Below, in pieces: positions 52,120 through 61,308 of a stretch of DNA of 64,000 nt. Under the pieces are notes generated by a model. That model worked only from the letters and a program-made list of their open reading frames with translations, searched no databases and had not been told where the DNA came from. Each line of letters begins with the position of its first letter. Within the stretch, counting starts at the first letter, position 1. This DNA comes from Hymenobacter lucidus. GTDB taxonomy: Bacteria > Bacteroidota > Bacteroidia > Cytophagales > Hymenobacteraceae. The position numbers and the translations under genes are program-made. The DNA is taken from assembly GCF_020447265.1 (NCBI RefSeq), contig NZ_JAJADR010000002.1, forward strand, positions 558,001 to 622,000. The letters run 5' to 3'.

Positions 52120-54414
52120 ATGCAGCCTTTCTTAGGGCGACGCGCTTCCGTGGCACTTGGCTTGGTGCTAAGCAGCGGGGCGGCCTTTGCCCAAACCGAT
52201 GCCATTCCGCCCGTGCAGGGCCAGGTTACCGATGCCAGTGCTACCTCGCCCCTGCCCGGCGCGGTGGTGCGCTGGCTGGAAGTAGCCAATGCGGGCACAA
52301 CCACCGATGCCAGCGGCAAATTTACGCTGGTGCGGCCCGCCCGGGGAGCGGCCAGCCACCTTATTATCAACGCCCTGGGTTACAGGTCCGATACGCTCAC
52401 CATCGGGGCCACCGACTATTCGTTTGTGCGGACCGCGCTGCGCCGCGCCGTGGAGCTGGGCGAGGTAAAGATTGAGGAACGGGCCCCGGCCTACTCTTCG
52501 CTCACGCCCACCAACACCCAAGTCATTACCAGCCGCGACCTAACCAAATCGGCCTGCTGCAACTTGGCCGAAAGCTTCGAAACTAACGCCGCCGTGGAGG
52601 TTTCGACCACCGATGCCGTATCCGGAGCCAAGCAGATTCAGCTGCTGGGCCTCGACGGGGCCTATTCGCTGCTGACCATCGACAACCTGCCGGCGCTGCG
52701 CGGCCTGTCTACCCCGTACCGGCTCAGCTATTTGTCAGGCACCTGGATTGAAGGCATCGACATCATCAAGGGCATGGGCTCGGTGGTGAATGGCTACGAA
52801 AGCATAGCGGGTCAAGTGAACGTGCGCCTGAAGGAGCCCGACAAAACTGAGCGGCTGCTCTTCAACGCCTACGGCAACGACTTGGGCAAATTCGACCTGA
52901 ACCTGAACCTGGCTACACCGGTGAGCAAGAAGGTAAGTACGGCGCTGCTGCTGCACTCCGACCACCTCGGCCGCCGCGTCGACCGGAATAAGGATGGGTT
53001 TCTGGACTTACCGCTGGCCACGCAGTACAACCTGTTCAACAAGTGGAAGTACAAGTCGGGCAACGGCATCGTAAGTGAGCTGGGGCTGGGTGCATTGCGC
53101 GAAACCCGGCAGGGCGGGCAGGTCGATTTCCGCGAGGATCAGCCGGGCGGCTTTTACGGCACCACGCTGAGTACCAACCGCTACACCGGCTTTTCCAAGA
53201 CATCGTACACCTGGCCCGGCCGGCCCTACCAAAGCCTGGGTCTGTTGCTCAGCGGCACTAGCCACGCCTTCGACTCGCGCTACGGGATCCGGAATTATGA
53301 CGGCACCCAGCGCACTGGGTTGGCTACGCTGCTGTTTCAGAGCGTGCTAGGTACCACGGCCCATACCTACCGCCTGGGTGTGAGTTACCTGCACGACAAC
53401 TACGAAGAGGTGTACCGCGACGGGTATATTTATCCGACGGAAACGGCGGCAGAACGTTATGCCCGGCAGCACCGCAACCGCTACGAGCGGGTGCCCGGCG
53501 CCTTTGCCGAGTATACCTACCAGAATGCACGCAACCTGACCGTAGTGGGTGGGCTGCGCTTCGACCACCACAACCTCTACGGCCCGGTACTTACGCCCCG
53601 CCTCAACGTGAAGTACGACGTGCTGGCCAACACGGTACTGCGCCTGGCCGCCGGCACCGGCTTCCGGACGGCCAACCCCATTACCGAAAACTCGGGCATG
53701 CTGGTCAGCTCCCGGGAGTTTCTGGTGGCTGACAACCTGCGGCCCGAGCGGGCCTGGAACGTGGGCGGCAGCTTTACGCAGTACTTTACCGTGGCGGGCC
53801 ACCCGGCCACGTTCGTGGCCGACTACTACCATACGGAGTTTCAGAATCAGGTAATTGCCGATGCGTATTCAGCAGCCAACGCGCTGCAGATCGGCAATCT
53901 GGAGCCGGACGGCCGCTCTTTTTCGCGCAGCTTTCAGGCCGAAGTGCAGGTAGAGCCCCTGAAAGGCCTGCAGGCCAAGGCCGCCTATAAGTACCTCGAC
54001 GTAGCCACCACTTACTCCGGCGAGCTGCTGCCCAAGGCCCTGACGCCCCGCCACCGGCTGTTTGCCAACCTGGGCTACGCTACGGCCTTCGATAAGTGGC
54101 GCGGCGACCTGACGGCGCAGTGGTTTGGCCAGCGCCCCCTAGCCCACACTCCCGGCGGCGCAGGTCACGAGCACGGCAGCGGCGCCACTACGCTCAACTA
54201 CGGACCCCGCTATGCGCTGCTAAACGCCCAAGTAACGCGGGCCTTCAAGCGCTTGGAAGTGTATGTAGGAGTCGAGAACCTGACCAACTACCGGCAGCCC
54301 GACCCTATTGCAGGAGCTACGGCACCTTTCGGGCCCAACTTCGACGCCGCCATGGTGTGGGGCCCCACATATGGCCGCCTCACCTACGCAGGGCTGCGCT
54401 TCAAAATTGACTAA
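52120..54414 (+). CDS. TonB-dependent outer-membrane receptor, probably for a metal or metal complex
   Basis: A 764-residue receptor. After the signal (ending AAFAQ) comes a carboxypeptidase-regulatory-like beta-sandwich (QGQVTDASATSPLPGAVVRWLE ... NALGYRSDTL, about 28-95). The plug follows (about 115-245), with SACCNLAESFETNAAVEV near 140 and the typical GIDIIKGMGSVVNGYESIAGQVNVRLKEP. The 22-strand-type barrel ends with AGLRFKID. The CC pair in the plug and the neighbours (HYC_CC_PP and HMA proteins) point to copper or another soft metal rather than a carbohydrate; no SusD-like partner is present. ATG 52120. Confidence 0.9.
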   Translation: MQPFLGRRASVALGLVLSSGAAFAQTDAIPPVQGQVTDASATSPLPGAVVRWLEVANAGTTTDASGKFTLVRPARGAASHLIINALGYRSDTLTIGATDYSFVRTALRRAVELGEVKIEERAPAYSSLTPTNTQVITSRDLTKSACCNLAESFETNAAVEVSTTDAVSGAKQIQLLGLDGAYSLLTIDNLPALRGLSTPYRLSYLSGTWIEGIDIIKGMGSVVNGYESIAGQVNVRLKEPDKTERLLFNAYGNDLGKFDLNLNLATPVSKKVSTALLLHSDHLGRRVDRNKDGFLDLPLATQYNLFNKWKYKSGNGIVSELGLGALRETRQGGQVDFREDQPGGFYGTTLSTNRYTGFSKTSYTWPGRPYQSLGLLLSGTSHAFDSRYGIRNYDGTQRTGLATLLFQSVLGTTAHTYRLGVSYLHDNYEEVYRDGYIYPTETAAERYARQHRNRYERVPGAFAEYTYQNARNLTVVGGLRFDHHNLYGPVLTPRLNVKYDVLANTVLRLAAGTGFRTANPITENSGMLVSSREFLVADNLRPERAWNVGGSFTQYFTVAGHPATFVADYYHTEFQNQVIADAYSAANALQIGNLEPDGRSFSRSFQAEVQVEPLKGLQAKAAYKYLDVATTYSGELLPKALTPRHRLFANLGYATAFDKWRGDLTAQWFGQRPLAHTPGGAGHEHGSGATTLNYGPRYALLNAQVTRAFKRLEVYVGVENLTNYRQPDPIAGATAPFGPNFDAAMVWGPTYGRLTYAGLRFKID

Positions 54415-54509
54415 CCGCGGGCAATTCTTCCGGCAAGCTCTTTGTTACTGGGGCACCGGGCCAGGAATTTTGGCGCATTTCTCTTTTCTGCTTCCCTCAC
54501 TCATCTCAT

Positions 54510-54905
54510 ATGAAGACCTTCAAATCGATTCTGCTGACGGCCCTGGTGCTGCTCACCACCCAGCTCTCCTTTGCCCAAACGGCTCCTACTGCTAAAGTAA
54601 AAGCCAAGGGGCCGGCCACCGAGCAGCTCCAGATCAAGACCTCGGCCGTGTGTGATATGTGCAAAGCCCGTCTGGAAAAGGCTATGGCCTATGAAAAAGG
54701 CGTGCAGCAAGCCATCCTCGACGTGCCTAGCCAAGTGCTGACCATATCGTACCGCCCCGATAAAACGGCGCCCGCCACCCTGCGCACCGCCGTACAGCGC
54801 ACCGGCTATGATGCTGATGAGCAAACCGCCGACGCCCGCGCCTACGACCGGCTGCCTGACTGCTGCAAGAAAACCAACAACGTGCATACGGATACCGGCC
54901 ATTAA
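54510..54905 (+). CDS. Exported heavy-metal-associated (HMA) domain protein
   Basis: A 131-residue periplasmic protein. The signal peptide ends SFAQT near residue 25. An HMA (ferredoxin-like) fold covers ~43-115: IKTSAVCDMCKARLEKAM gives the CxxC metal site, VQQAILDVPSQVLTISYRPDKT the next strands, and LRTAVQRTGYDADE the end. A second Cys pair (LPDCCKK) lies near residue 115. It likely binds Cu(I) or a similar ion and hands it to or from the receptor system encoded just upstream. A strong terminator follows. Confidence 0.9.
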   Translation: MKTFKSILLTALVLLTTQLSFAQTAPTAKVKAKGPATEQLQIKTSAVCDMCKARLEKAMAYEKGVQQAILDVPSQVLTISYRPDKTAPATLRTAVQRTGYDADEQTADARAYDRLPDCCKKTNNVHTDTGH

Positions 54906-54933
54906 AGCCTGAATTGGCCCAGTAATGTGACTT

Positions 54934-54973
54934 AACAGAAGAGCCTGCTTCTCAAAGCAGGCTCTTCTGTTTT
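54934..54973. terminator. Bidirectional intrinsic terminator
   Basis: A perfect 17-bp stem (54934-54950 and 54955-54971) with a 4-nt loop, followed by T. It ends the metal locus and the convergent gene at 55004. Confidence 0.88.
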
Positions 54974-55003
54974 ATGCTTCAGTAGAGTAGTGGCTTATTT
55001 AGC

Positions 55004-55570
55004 TCAGGCCTGGGCCCCTGGTGCCAGCTGCACGTCGAACTCCAGCACTGCGCTGAACGCCAGCGGCCGGGTGAGGCGGCGGCGGTTGGTGCCCGATATT
55101 TCTAGGGTAAAGGAGTCGGCGCGCAGGTATTCGAGAAGATTGGGGTGGCCCTGGGCTTCCATTACGATGCGAGTGGGATGTACGTGGCGGCTCGAAAAGG
55201 AGGCAATAGAAACCTTGCGCCCGTTGGCCGTCAGAAAGCAGTTGCCGCTTTCCAGCGCGGCTAGCGTGGGCGTGCCTCGCCCAATAGCGTGGTTCTGCTC
55301 GGGGTGCCATTCCAGCCGCACTGAGCGCAGAATAACGGCCACCACGCCGGGCCGCGTGAGGCTCGAGAGACAGGGCAGCGTATTGGGCAACGTAGTTTCG
55401 CACAGATAAATCAAATCCATGCTGGGGTCGATGCGCAGGTTGATAGCCCGGGTATTGAGCCCAAATGCGGAGCGGAGTGACTTGCGCAGGCCTTGATGGT
55501 TGGCAATGGTCAGTTCAACCCCCAGAACCACGGGCGGCAGGGCCGTACGGGAAGTAGTAAAACGCTTCAT
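55004..55570 (-). CDS. Hypothetical protein, 188 aa
   Basis: The family is not recognised. It has no signal peptide or membrane segment. The sequence is rich in Arg, Leu and Thr, with beta-like stretches (VVLGVELTIANHQGLRKSL, LRSVRLEWHPEQNHAIG, AFSAVLEFDVQLAPG). ATG 55570 is the natural start, and its stop lies 30 nt from the shared terminator, which supports a real gene. Upstream (55571-55829) is an AT-rich gap that probably holds its promoter and that of the response regulator. Confidence 0.6.
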   Translation of the reverse strand: MKRFTTSRTALPPVVLGVELTIANHQGLRKSLRSAFGLNTRAINLRIDPSMDLIYLCETTLPNTLPCLSSLTRPGVVAVILRSVRLEWHPEQNHAIGRGTPTLAALESGNCFLTANGRKVSIASFSSRHVHPTRIVMEAQGHPNLLEYLRADSFTLEISGTNRRRLTRPLAFSAVLEFDVQLAPGAQA

Positions 55571-55829
55571 GAGTGATAGGTGTGGTAGCGGGAGTAATCA
55601 TGCGCGGAAAAAGAACAAGCAGAACCATTCGAACAGAGGAAGGGCGCTATTCGGATTATAAGGTATCTAAACCCATTATAGTTAAGGCCTTAAAGTATAG
55701 CAACCCCTACTAAAAGTAGATAGAAACTGGTAATTCACTTGTCGAATATTGATTTCTTCTTATAATTAATAGCACAAATCAATTTAAACTTTTTATATTC
55801 ACCCACTCCCTATCTGAAACTCGTGCTCT

Positions 55830-56573
55830 ATGAAGATTAGCTGTTTGCTGCTCGACGATGATCCGCTGGTGCTGGATTTGCTGCAAGCCTATGTGGCCAT
55901 GACCGACGTGCTGGATGTGAAAGCCGCGTTTACCGACCCCCTGGACGCGCACCGCTACCTGATGCACAACGACGTGCAGGTTTTGTTCTCGGATGTGACC
56001 ATGCCGCATCTCAGCGGCCTGGACCTCGTCCGGTCCCTGCAGCACCCGCCGCTGGTGGTTTTGATGACGTCCTATCCGCAATATGCCATGGAGGGCTTCA
56101 ATCTGGACGTTATCGACTTCCTGCTAAAACCCATTTCGCTCGACCGGTTTCTGAAAGCCGTGAACAAGATTGCGGGCATTCTGCGCACCAATATGTCGGA
56201 GAATGACGGCAACCAGGATATTCTCTCGGGCTGGGGCTCGTTCTTTATTCGCACCGATGCCCAGTTTGTGCGCCTCCATTACCGTGAAGTGCTTTATATA
56301 GAAGCCCTGAAGGATTTCACCAAAATCAACACTGCCGATGGCCGCACCCACCTCACGCTGGTCAACCTCAAGAATATTGAGGAGCAGCTGCCGCCCGGCC
56401 TGTTTGTGCGTACGCACCGCTCCTACCTGGTCAACACAGCCCGGATTGAGGCCGTCAGCAACTTAGAAGTAAAAGTTGGCGGCCACTCGCTGCCGCTGGG
56501 GCAAACGTACCGGGAACGGGTGACGGAGCGTATTGTGAACCGCTCCCTTATTCGACGGCAGCAGCCGCAGTAA
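55830..56573 (+). CDS. LytTR-family response regulator
   Basis: A 247-residue transcription regulator. The receiver domain (1-~120) has LLLDDDP (acidic pocket), phospho-acceptor Asp55 in FSDVTMP, the T/S site in VLMTSYPQ and Lys in DFLLKPIS. The LytTR DNA-binding domain (~140-240) has FFIRTDAQFVRLHYREVLYIEALKDFTKI and the typical LFVRTHRSYLVN. It converges on, and overlaps by 26 nt, a TPR histidine kinase gene. LytTR regulators are more often paired with LytS-like kinases, so the partnership is likely but not certain. Confidence 0.93.
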   Translation: MKISCLLLDDDPLVLDLLQAYVAMTDVLDVKAAFTDPLDAHRYLMHNDVQVLFSDVTMPHLSGLDLVRSLQHPPLVVLMTSYPQYAMEGFNLDVIDFLLKPISLDRFLKAVNKIAGILRTNMSENDGNQDILSGWGSFFIRTDAQFVRLHYREVLYIEALKDFTKINTADGRTHLTLVNLKNIEEQLPPGLFVRTHRSYLVNTARIEAVSNLEVKVGGHSLPLGQTYRERVTERIVNRSLIRRQQPQ

Positions 56574-58629
56574 GGTAGGCTTCCGGGGCATCGGCCGCCT
56601 GCGGCGCGGCGGCCGGCAGTGTAAATGTAAACGTGGTGCCCTGCCCCGGCAGGCTGATAAACGTGAGGTGTCCGCCGTTGCGCTCCACAAAATCCCGGCA
56701 CAGCTGCAGGCCCAGGCCGGTACCCTTCTCGCGGGCCGTGCCCAGTGTGGAAAACGGCCCGGCCTTGCCGAATACCTTGTCATGGTCGGCGGCCTGAATA
56801 CCGATACCGGTATCGTGAACCGCCACGGACCACAGCGTACCACGAGGCGTCGCGGTTACTGTAACGGTGCCGCCTTCGGGTGTAAACTTAATGGCATTGC
56901 CCAGCAGATTGCGCAGCACCAGCCGTATCATGTTTACATCGGCCCGCACCGGTGTAGGCACCGGTAGCTGGTTGAGCAGCAGAATACTTTTACGCTCCGC
57001 GTCGCCCAGCAACAGCGCCACTGCTTCTTCCGCCAGCACATCGAGTCGCAGTTTCTCGGGCCGGATCTTGTCGTCCTTCATCTGCGCCGCCGACCAGTTC
57101 AGCAGGTTATCGAGCAGTAGTAGGGTGTTGTTTAGCCCCCGAGTGAGGCGCGCCGAGTGCAGCGCCAGCCGCTCAGGCGGCAGTGACCCCATATTTACTA
57201 AGCTAAGCAGCGAATAGAGCGAGCTGAGCGGGCTGCGCAGATCGTGGGAAATAACTGAAAACAGCGTGTCCTTGGTACGATTGAGCCGGCCCAACTCTTC
57301 CTTCTGCCGATTGATGGCGGCATTCTTCCGTTCCAGGAGCTTATTGACGCGCCCCTGCTGTTTCCAGCCGCGGTATAGCACACCCACCAGCACAAGCAAC
57401 AGCAGCGCCCCGGTGGCCAGGGCATTACGCAAAAGCTTCTGCCGGTAAAGCTTGGCATCCTGAATCTGCCGGTCCTTTATCAGCAGCTGAATTTCACGCT
57501 CTTTTTTTTCGGTTTCGTAACGGGTGCGCAGCTCGGCAACCTGAGCCAAACGCTCTTCCGCAAATGCGCTGTCTTGCAGGCCCGCAAACCGCGTCAACGC
57601 TTCCAATGACTGCCGGTAGCGCCCCATGCGCCGGTAATTATCGGCCAACGCATGATACACGGCGCTTAGTTGGGCCTTCGAACCACTGCTCCGGGCCAGG
57701 GGTAGGCTGCGCCGCAATACCTGCTCGGCCGAAAACCAGCTTCCCAGTGAGTCGTGGGCGGCAGCCATCCGCTGGTAGAGGAGCAGATGCTGCAGCGCGG
57801 AAGCCGACTGGGGGAAAACATGCTCGGCTTGGTTGAAGCTCCGCAGCGCCGCTTCCGCGTTGCCAATACTCAGGTATACTTGCCCGATACCAGCCAGACT
57901 TTCACTCCGGGGCAAACTATCGGTGGGCGCGGCGGCCCGCAAGGCTTGGTGCAAATAATACAAAGCCCGGCTATACTGCTGCTGCTGCGCATAAACGGCA
58001 CCTATAGCAGTGAGTGTAGCAGCCACCTGCCCCGAATCGGCTCTATGCTGCCACTGTTCCAGAGCCCGGGCCTGGCTGGATAAGGCCTGTCCCCACTTAC
58101 GTTGCTGAGCGTAAAGCTGCCCTAAACTGCCCTGCACCCGGGCCACCCCTGCCGGATGGCGCAGCTGGGTGAAGCCCTTCAAAGCCGCCTGATACTGCTG
58201 GTAGGCCTGCCCGGTGTCGCCCTGACTAAATAGCGCCCTACCCAGATACAGCTGATCCACGGTAGCATTGCGCGTGTTGCGCAGTTGCCTGTGCAACCGC
58301 AGCGCCACCCGGAAATGCTGCACGGCCTGCAGGTAGTGGTGCAAGTCTTGGTGAGCAGAGGCAATGATGCGGTGGCCCAGAGCCTGTCTGCGGTAGTCTT
58401 TGGCCGTTTTAGCCTCGTGCAGGAGCTGTTGCCCATACTGCAGCCGCGCCTCCGGATGGAGAGGAACGGGTCGGTTGGTCAGGGCAATTTCATCTTCCCA
58501 GACTTCCAAAGTTAGCGGTAACGTGGTTGCACTGGCCGGGACGTGCACGGAAGTGGCCAGCAACAAAGCAGCCAATAATAGTATCAGAAAAGACCGAGGT
58601 TTCGCACAGGGGCGAAAGAGACGCGTCAT
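56548..58629 (-). CDS. TPR-containing sensor histidine kinase
   Basis: A 693-residue membrane kinase. After the signal/anchor (LILLLAALLLATSV) come about seven tetratricopeptide-like repeats (~60-370; AQQRKWGQALSSQARALEQ, QQYSRALYYLHQALR and similar). Then a coiled coil, a membrane segment near 400-420 (ALATGALLLLVLVGVLY), and the HisKA box VISHDLRSPLSSLYSL with His near 461. The HATPase domain shows NLLGNAIKFTPEGG (N box), DTGIGI and GTGLGLQLC. TPR kinases of this build are typical of Bacteroidota. The gene is convergent with the response regulator and overlaps its end. Confidence 0.93.
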   Translation of the reverse strand: MTRLFRPCAKPRSFLILLLAALLLATSVHVPASATTLPLTLEVWEDEIALTNRPVPLHPEARLQYGQQLLHEAKTAKDYRRQALGHRIIASAHQDLHHYLQAVQHFRVALRLHRQLRNTRNATVDQLYLGRALFSQGDTGQAYQQYQAALKGFTQLRHPAGVARVQGSLGQLYAQQRKWGQALSSQARALEQWQHRADSGQVAATLTAIGAVYAQQQQYSRALYYLHQALRAAAPTDSLPRSESLAGIGQVYLSIGNAEAALRSFNQAEHVFPQSASALQHLLLYQRMAAAHDSLGSWFSAEQVLRRSLPLARSSGSKAQLSAVYHALADNYRRMGRYRQSLEALTRFAGLQDSAFAEERLAQVAELRTRYETEKKEREIQLLIKDRQIQDAKLYRQKLLRNALATGALLLLVLVGVLYRGWKQQGRVNKLLERKNAAINRQKEELGRLNRTKDTLFSVISHDLRSPLSSLYSLLSLVNMGSLPPERLALHSARLTRGLNNTLLLLDNLLNWSAAQMKDDKIRPEKLRLDVLAEEAVALLLGDAERKSILLLNQLPVPTPVRADVNMIRLVLRNLLGNAIKFTPEGGTVTVTATPRGTLWSVAVHDTGIGIQAADHDKVFGKAGPFSTLGTAREKGTGLGLQLCRDFVERNGGHLTFISLPGQGTTFTFTLPAAAPQAADAPEAYLTAAAAVE

Positions 58630-58633
58630 AACG

Positions 58634-58670
58634 ATTCAGGCAGCTCAACACTATGTTGGGCTGCCTGAAT
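58634..58670. repeat. Hairpin just upstream of the histidine kinase
   Basis: A 17-bp stem (58634-58650 and 58654-58670) with one G-T pair and a 3-nt loop, no T run. It occupies the leader right before ATG 58629. Confidence 0.7.
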
Positions 58671-58750
58671 ATAGTCACATTCCAGGTTTAAATTTACCGG
58701 TGAAATCGTTTTATCCGGGTTATTCAGGTTACCGTTGAGCTTACCCAAGC

Positions 58751-59506
58751 CTATTGCCCGGCTTCCTTGGTGCGCCACAGCCGCCACCACGGCAAATATG
58801 GCTGGTCGTGGTGCTCGTAGTGGTAGCCAAAGAAATAGCAACTCACAAATGCCCACAGGTGATGCCGTAGCTGGGTGCGTGACTTGTGCGGATTGTCGGC
58901 AGCATGCTCGCCCCGGTGCGGCAGGTAAGTGCCAAAGAAAAACAGCTGCACGGTAGCCAGCACCGCCGGCACCATCCAGAAAGCAATAATATTGGCCACC
59001 GGAAACGCCAGCTGCAGTAGGTTGTAGGTCAGCGCCATTAGGGCTATCTGCCACCACGTTACGTAGTTCAGGGCGAAGCGCAGCAGCCAGGGCAGAAAGC
59101 CCGTGTGCTGGCCGTCGTGAAAATCGGGGTCAGCGTCGGTGGCTACGTGCTGGTGGTGCTGATGGTGGCGGGGCAGCAGGCGTGGGTACCAGTTGTAGGC
59201 AAACAGAAAGGCGGCCAGCGCCCCGATTCTGTTGTTCAGCCGCTTGTTGGCACTTACCACACCGTGCATCGCATCGTGGGCCGTAATGAACAGGCCGGTA
59301 TAGAGGTGAGTTTGGACCAACGCCAGCAGATAGGGCCAGGGCGTGTGCCAATCGGGCCGGTAGAAAGCCAACAGAAATGTGAGTAGCAGTGCCCAGAGCC
59401 CCAAAATACTCAGCGCAATACCAACTCCCGCGTAGCCAAGCGGCAACGGCTTCACCCGGACGGGCAACGAAGAAGCGGATAGGTTTTGCGTTTGGGTTAG
59501 CGGCAT
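58751..59506 (-). CDS. crtW: Beta-carotene ketolase, CrtW type
   Basis: Introduces the 4-keto group on beta-ionone rings (for example toward canthaxanthin or echinenone). A 251-residue membrane di-iron enzyme of the fatty-acid desaturase superfamily. The three His boxes are HDAMHG near residue 79, HHQHHQHV with DADPDFH near 114-128, and FGYHYEHHDQPYLPWWRL near 228-245. The last block is typical of CrtW. It is the last gene of a minus-strand isoprenoid/carotenoid group. No crtY (cyclase) or crtZ (hydroxylase) lies in this window. Confidence 0.88.
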   Translation of the reverse strand: MPLTQTQNLSASSLPVRVKPLPLGYAGVGIALSILGLWALLLTFLLAFYRPDWHTPWPYLLALVQTHLYTGLFITAHDAMHGVVSANKRLNNRIGALAAFLFAYNWYPRLLPRHHQHHQHVATDADPDFHDGQHTGFLPWLLRFALNYVTWWQIALMALTYNLLQLAFPVANIIAFWMVPAVLATVQLFFFGTYLPHRGEHAADNPHKSRTQLRHHLWAFVSCYFFGYHYEHHDQPYLPWWRLWRTKEAGQ

Positions 59507-59582
59507 ACGGTGTAACTACTTGGAACGGGCTAACAGCCAGCACGGCCGCAAAATTCACAATTTCCTTACTTCTCCCCTACCC

Positions 59583-60431
59583 TCACATGGCCAGCAGCGC
59601 GTCGCGCACGTCTTCCATCAGCCACATCGGCGTGCTGGTGGCGCCGCAGATGCCGACCGACTGCCCGGGCTGAAACTGGCTGGCGCACAGCTCCCCTACC
59701 TTGGAAATAAAGTGGGTTCGGGGATTAGTGTCCTTACAGACCTGGTAGAGCACCTTACCATTGCTGCTTTTGGTGCCCGACACAAAGACAATCTGGTCGT
59801 ATTGGGCCGCGAATTTGCGCAGATCTTTGTCGCGGTTGCTCACCTGCCGGCAAATCGTGTCGTTGGCATTCACGGCGTAGCCCCGGTGCTCCAGCTCGCC
59901 CTTGATGCGGTAGAAGCTGTCGGTGCTCTTGGTGGTCTGGCTGTAGAGGGTAATGTTGGCCGGCAACTCGTGGCTGAGCAACTCGTCGAGGCTTTCAAAC
60001 ACGACGGCGTTGCCGCTGGTCTGGCCCAGCAGGCCACGTACTTCAGCGTGACCGTGCTTGCCGTAGATGAATATCTGCTCCTTTTTGTCGTAGCTGGTCT
60101 TGATGCGGTTCTGCAGCTTCAGCACCACCGGGCAGGAGGCATCAATCAGCGTCAAGTCGTTCTGCAGCGCGGTTTGGTAAGTGCTGGGCGGCTCACCGTG
60201 GGCCCGGATCAGCACTTTCTCGTCGCGCAGCCGGTCGAAGGTGTCGTAATCGATGATGCGCAGGCCGCGCTGCTCGAGGCGCTCCACTTCCTCGTCGTTG
60301 TGCACAATGTCGCCGAGGCAATACAGGTAGCCCTGCTCTTCCAGGATATCTTCCGCCATCTGAATGGCATAGATGACGCCGAAACAGAAGCCGGAATTAG
60401 GATCAATACGGACGCTCAGGTGGTGCGGCAT
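59583..60431 (-). CDS. ispH: 4-hydroxy-3-methylbut-2-enyl diphosphate reductase
   Basis: Last step of the MEP pathway, giving IPP and DMAPP. 282 residues. The three Fe-S Cys are seen in GFCFGV near residue 14, SCPVV near 97 and DTICRQVSNR near 195. The catalytic HGHAEV region is near 124. GICGATSTPMWLMEDV near 256 is the C-terminal signature. It sits between crtW and the crtI-crtB group and supplies precursor. A 331-nt gap with the terminator of the crtI-crtB unit precedes it, so it has its own promoter. Confidence 0.96.
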   Translation of the reverse strand: MPHHLSVRIDPNSGFCFGVIYAIQMAEDILEEQGYLYCLGDIVHNDEEVERLEQRGLRIIDYDTFDRLRDEKVLIRAHGEPPSTYQTALQNDLTLIDASCPVVLKLQNRIKTSYDKKEQIFIYGKHGHAEVRGLLGQTSGNAVVFESLDELLSHELPANITLYSQTTKSTDSFYRIKGELEHRGYAVNANDTICRQVSNRDKDLRKFAAQYDQIVFVSGTKSSNGKVLYQVCKDTNPRTHFISKVGELCASQFQPGQSVGICGATSTPMWLMEDVRDALLAM

Positions 60432-60762
60432 AGCTCGGAAACCAAGGAAGCGGGCGGAAAGTTGTGGTTAGGCTTGGCGGAAGCAGAAGGTACGCAATCC
60501 AAGTCAGAAGCGGTTTTTACGGGCCTGTTGGCTGATGCGGCAAACAGGCGGTATGAAAATCGGCAGTTAGGCACAAACACGACCTTGTACCCAAGGCATT
60601 AACCTATCTTATAGGTATTTAGTTTACTGCTACCAATACTCATGAAAATCGTTTTTGTTTTACTTTTCACCATAAAAAGTTAAACAAAAATTTCGATTAG
60701 AACAAAAGAGCCGCGCTGTTGGGCAGCGCGGCTCCGTTAGTTAAAGCCAAGGTTAGAGCAGT
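60432..60762. other. Intergenic region between the crtI-crtB unit and ispH
   Basis: The right part holds the terminator at 60702-60734. The left part is AT-rich near 60590-60700, with a small palindrome CCTATCTTATAGG near 60603. No gene is recognised: a 13-codon frame starting at 60642 is too short to support. The ispH promoter should lie here but no exact consensus is visible. Confidence 0.5.
60702..60734 (-). terminator. Intrinsic terminator of the crtI-crtB unit
   Basis: A perfect 10-bp GC-rich stem (60708-60717 and 60725-60734) with a 7-nt loop, followed on the minus strand by TTTTGTT. Confidence 0.82.
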
Positions 60763-61290
60763 TTAGCTGCCAATGCGACCCAACTGGTGGGCTTCGGCCT
60801 CGCTCACATGGCCGCGGCCCACCAGAAAGCCCCGCACAGTTTCGAAGGCTTCGGTATCAAGGCCCGACTTAGGGTGCTTCAGTAGAGTCTGCACCAGCAG
60901 CTGCCGGTCTTCGTCGATGTGCTGGCTCAGGCCCAAAAACGCGGGCAGGTTGGTTTCGACGCTGAAGCGCAGGAAGCGGACTTCAGCGTTGTTGGGGTCG
61001 AGAGCTACGGCCTGGTCGAAGGTACGGCTAGCGGCCTGCACGTAGCCAAGCTTGTTGAACATCGACGCGTCGCGGGCCCGAATGGCTTCGGCAGCACCTT
61101 TGTAGCCCAGCACTACGGCGTCTTTATCGTTGTAGTCGGCCATGAGCTTGTAGAACTTTTCACCGGCGGCTTTGTCGGCGGCGGCTTGCTCGTAGTGGCG
61201 GCGGAGGGTAGGCAGGTGGTAGGGCGAAGTGGCGGGCACGGCGGAAATAAGGGAGAAAAGCGGAAAAAGGAAAAGCAGAATACGCTTCAC
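60763..61290 (-). CDS. Exported TPR-like hypothetical protein in the carotenoid unit
   Basis: A 175-residue protein with a signal peptide (LLFLFPLFSLISAVPA). The mature part is helical. AEAIRARDASMFNKLGYVQAASRTFDQAVALDPNNAEVRFLRF (about 66-110) looks like one or two tetratricopeptide units. It starts 18 nt after the crtB stop, so it is cotranscribed with crtI and crtB. Similar small proteins occur in carotenoid clusters of Bacteroidota. I know of no function; a scaffold or structural role at the membrane is only a guess. Confidence 0.75.
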   Translation of the reverse strand: MKRILLFLFPLFSLISAVPATSPYHLPTLRRHYEQAAADKAAGEKFYKLMADYNDKDAVVLGYKGAAEAIRARDASMFNKLGYVQAASRTFDQAVALDPNNAEVRFLRFSVETNLPAFLGLSQHIDEDRQLLVQTLLKHPKSGLDTEAFETVRGFLVGRGHVSEAEAHQLGRIGS

Positions 61291-61308
61291 AGACGGCGGG
61301 GTTCGTGG

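Noticed and set aside
60642..60683. A 13-codon frame starting MKIVFVLLF
   Set aside because: Too short, AT-driven, with no start signal or partner; probably chance.
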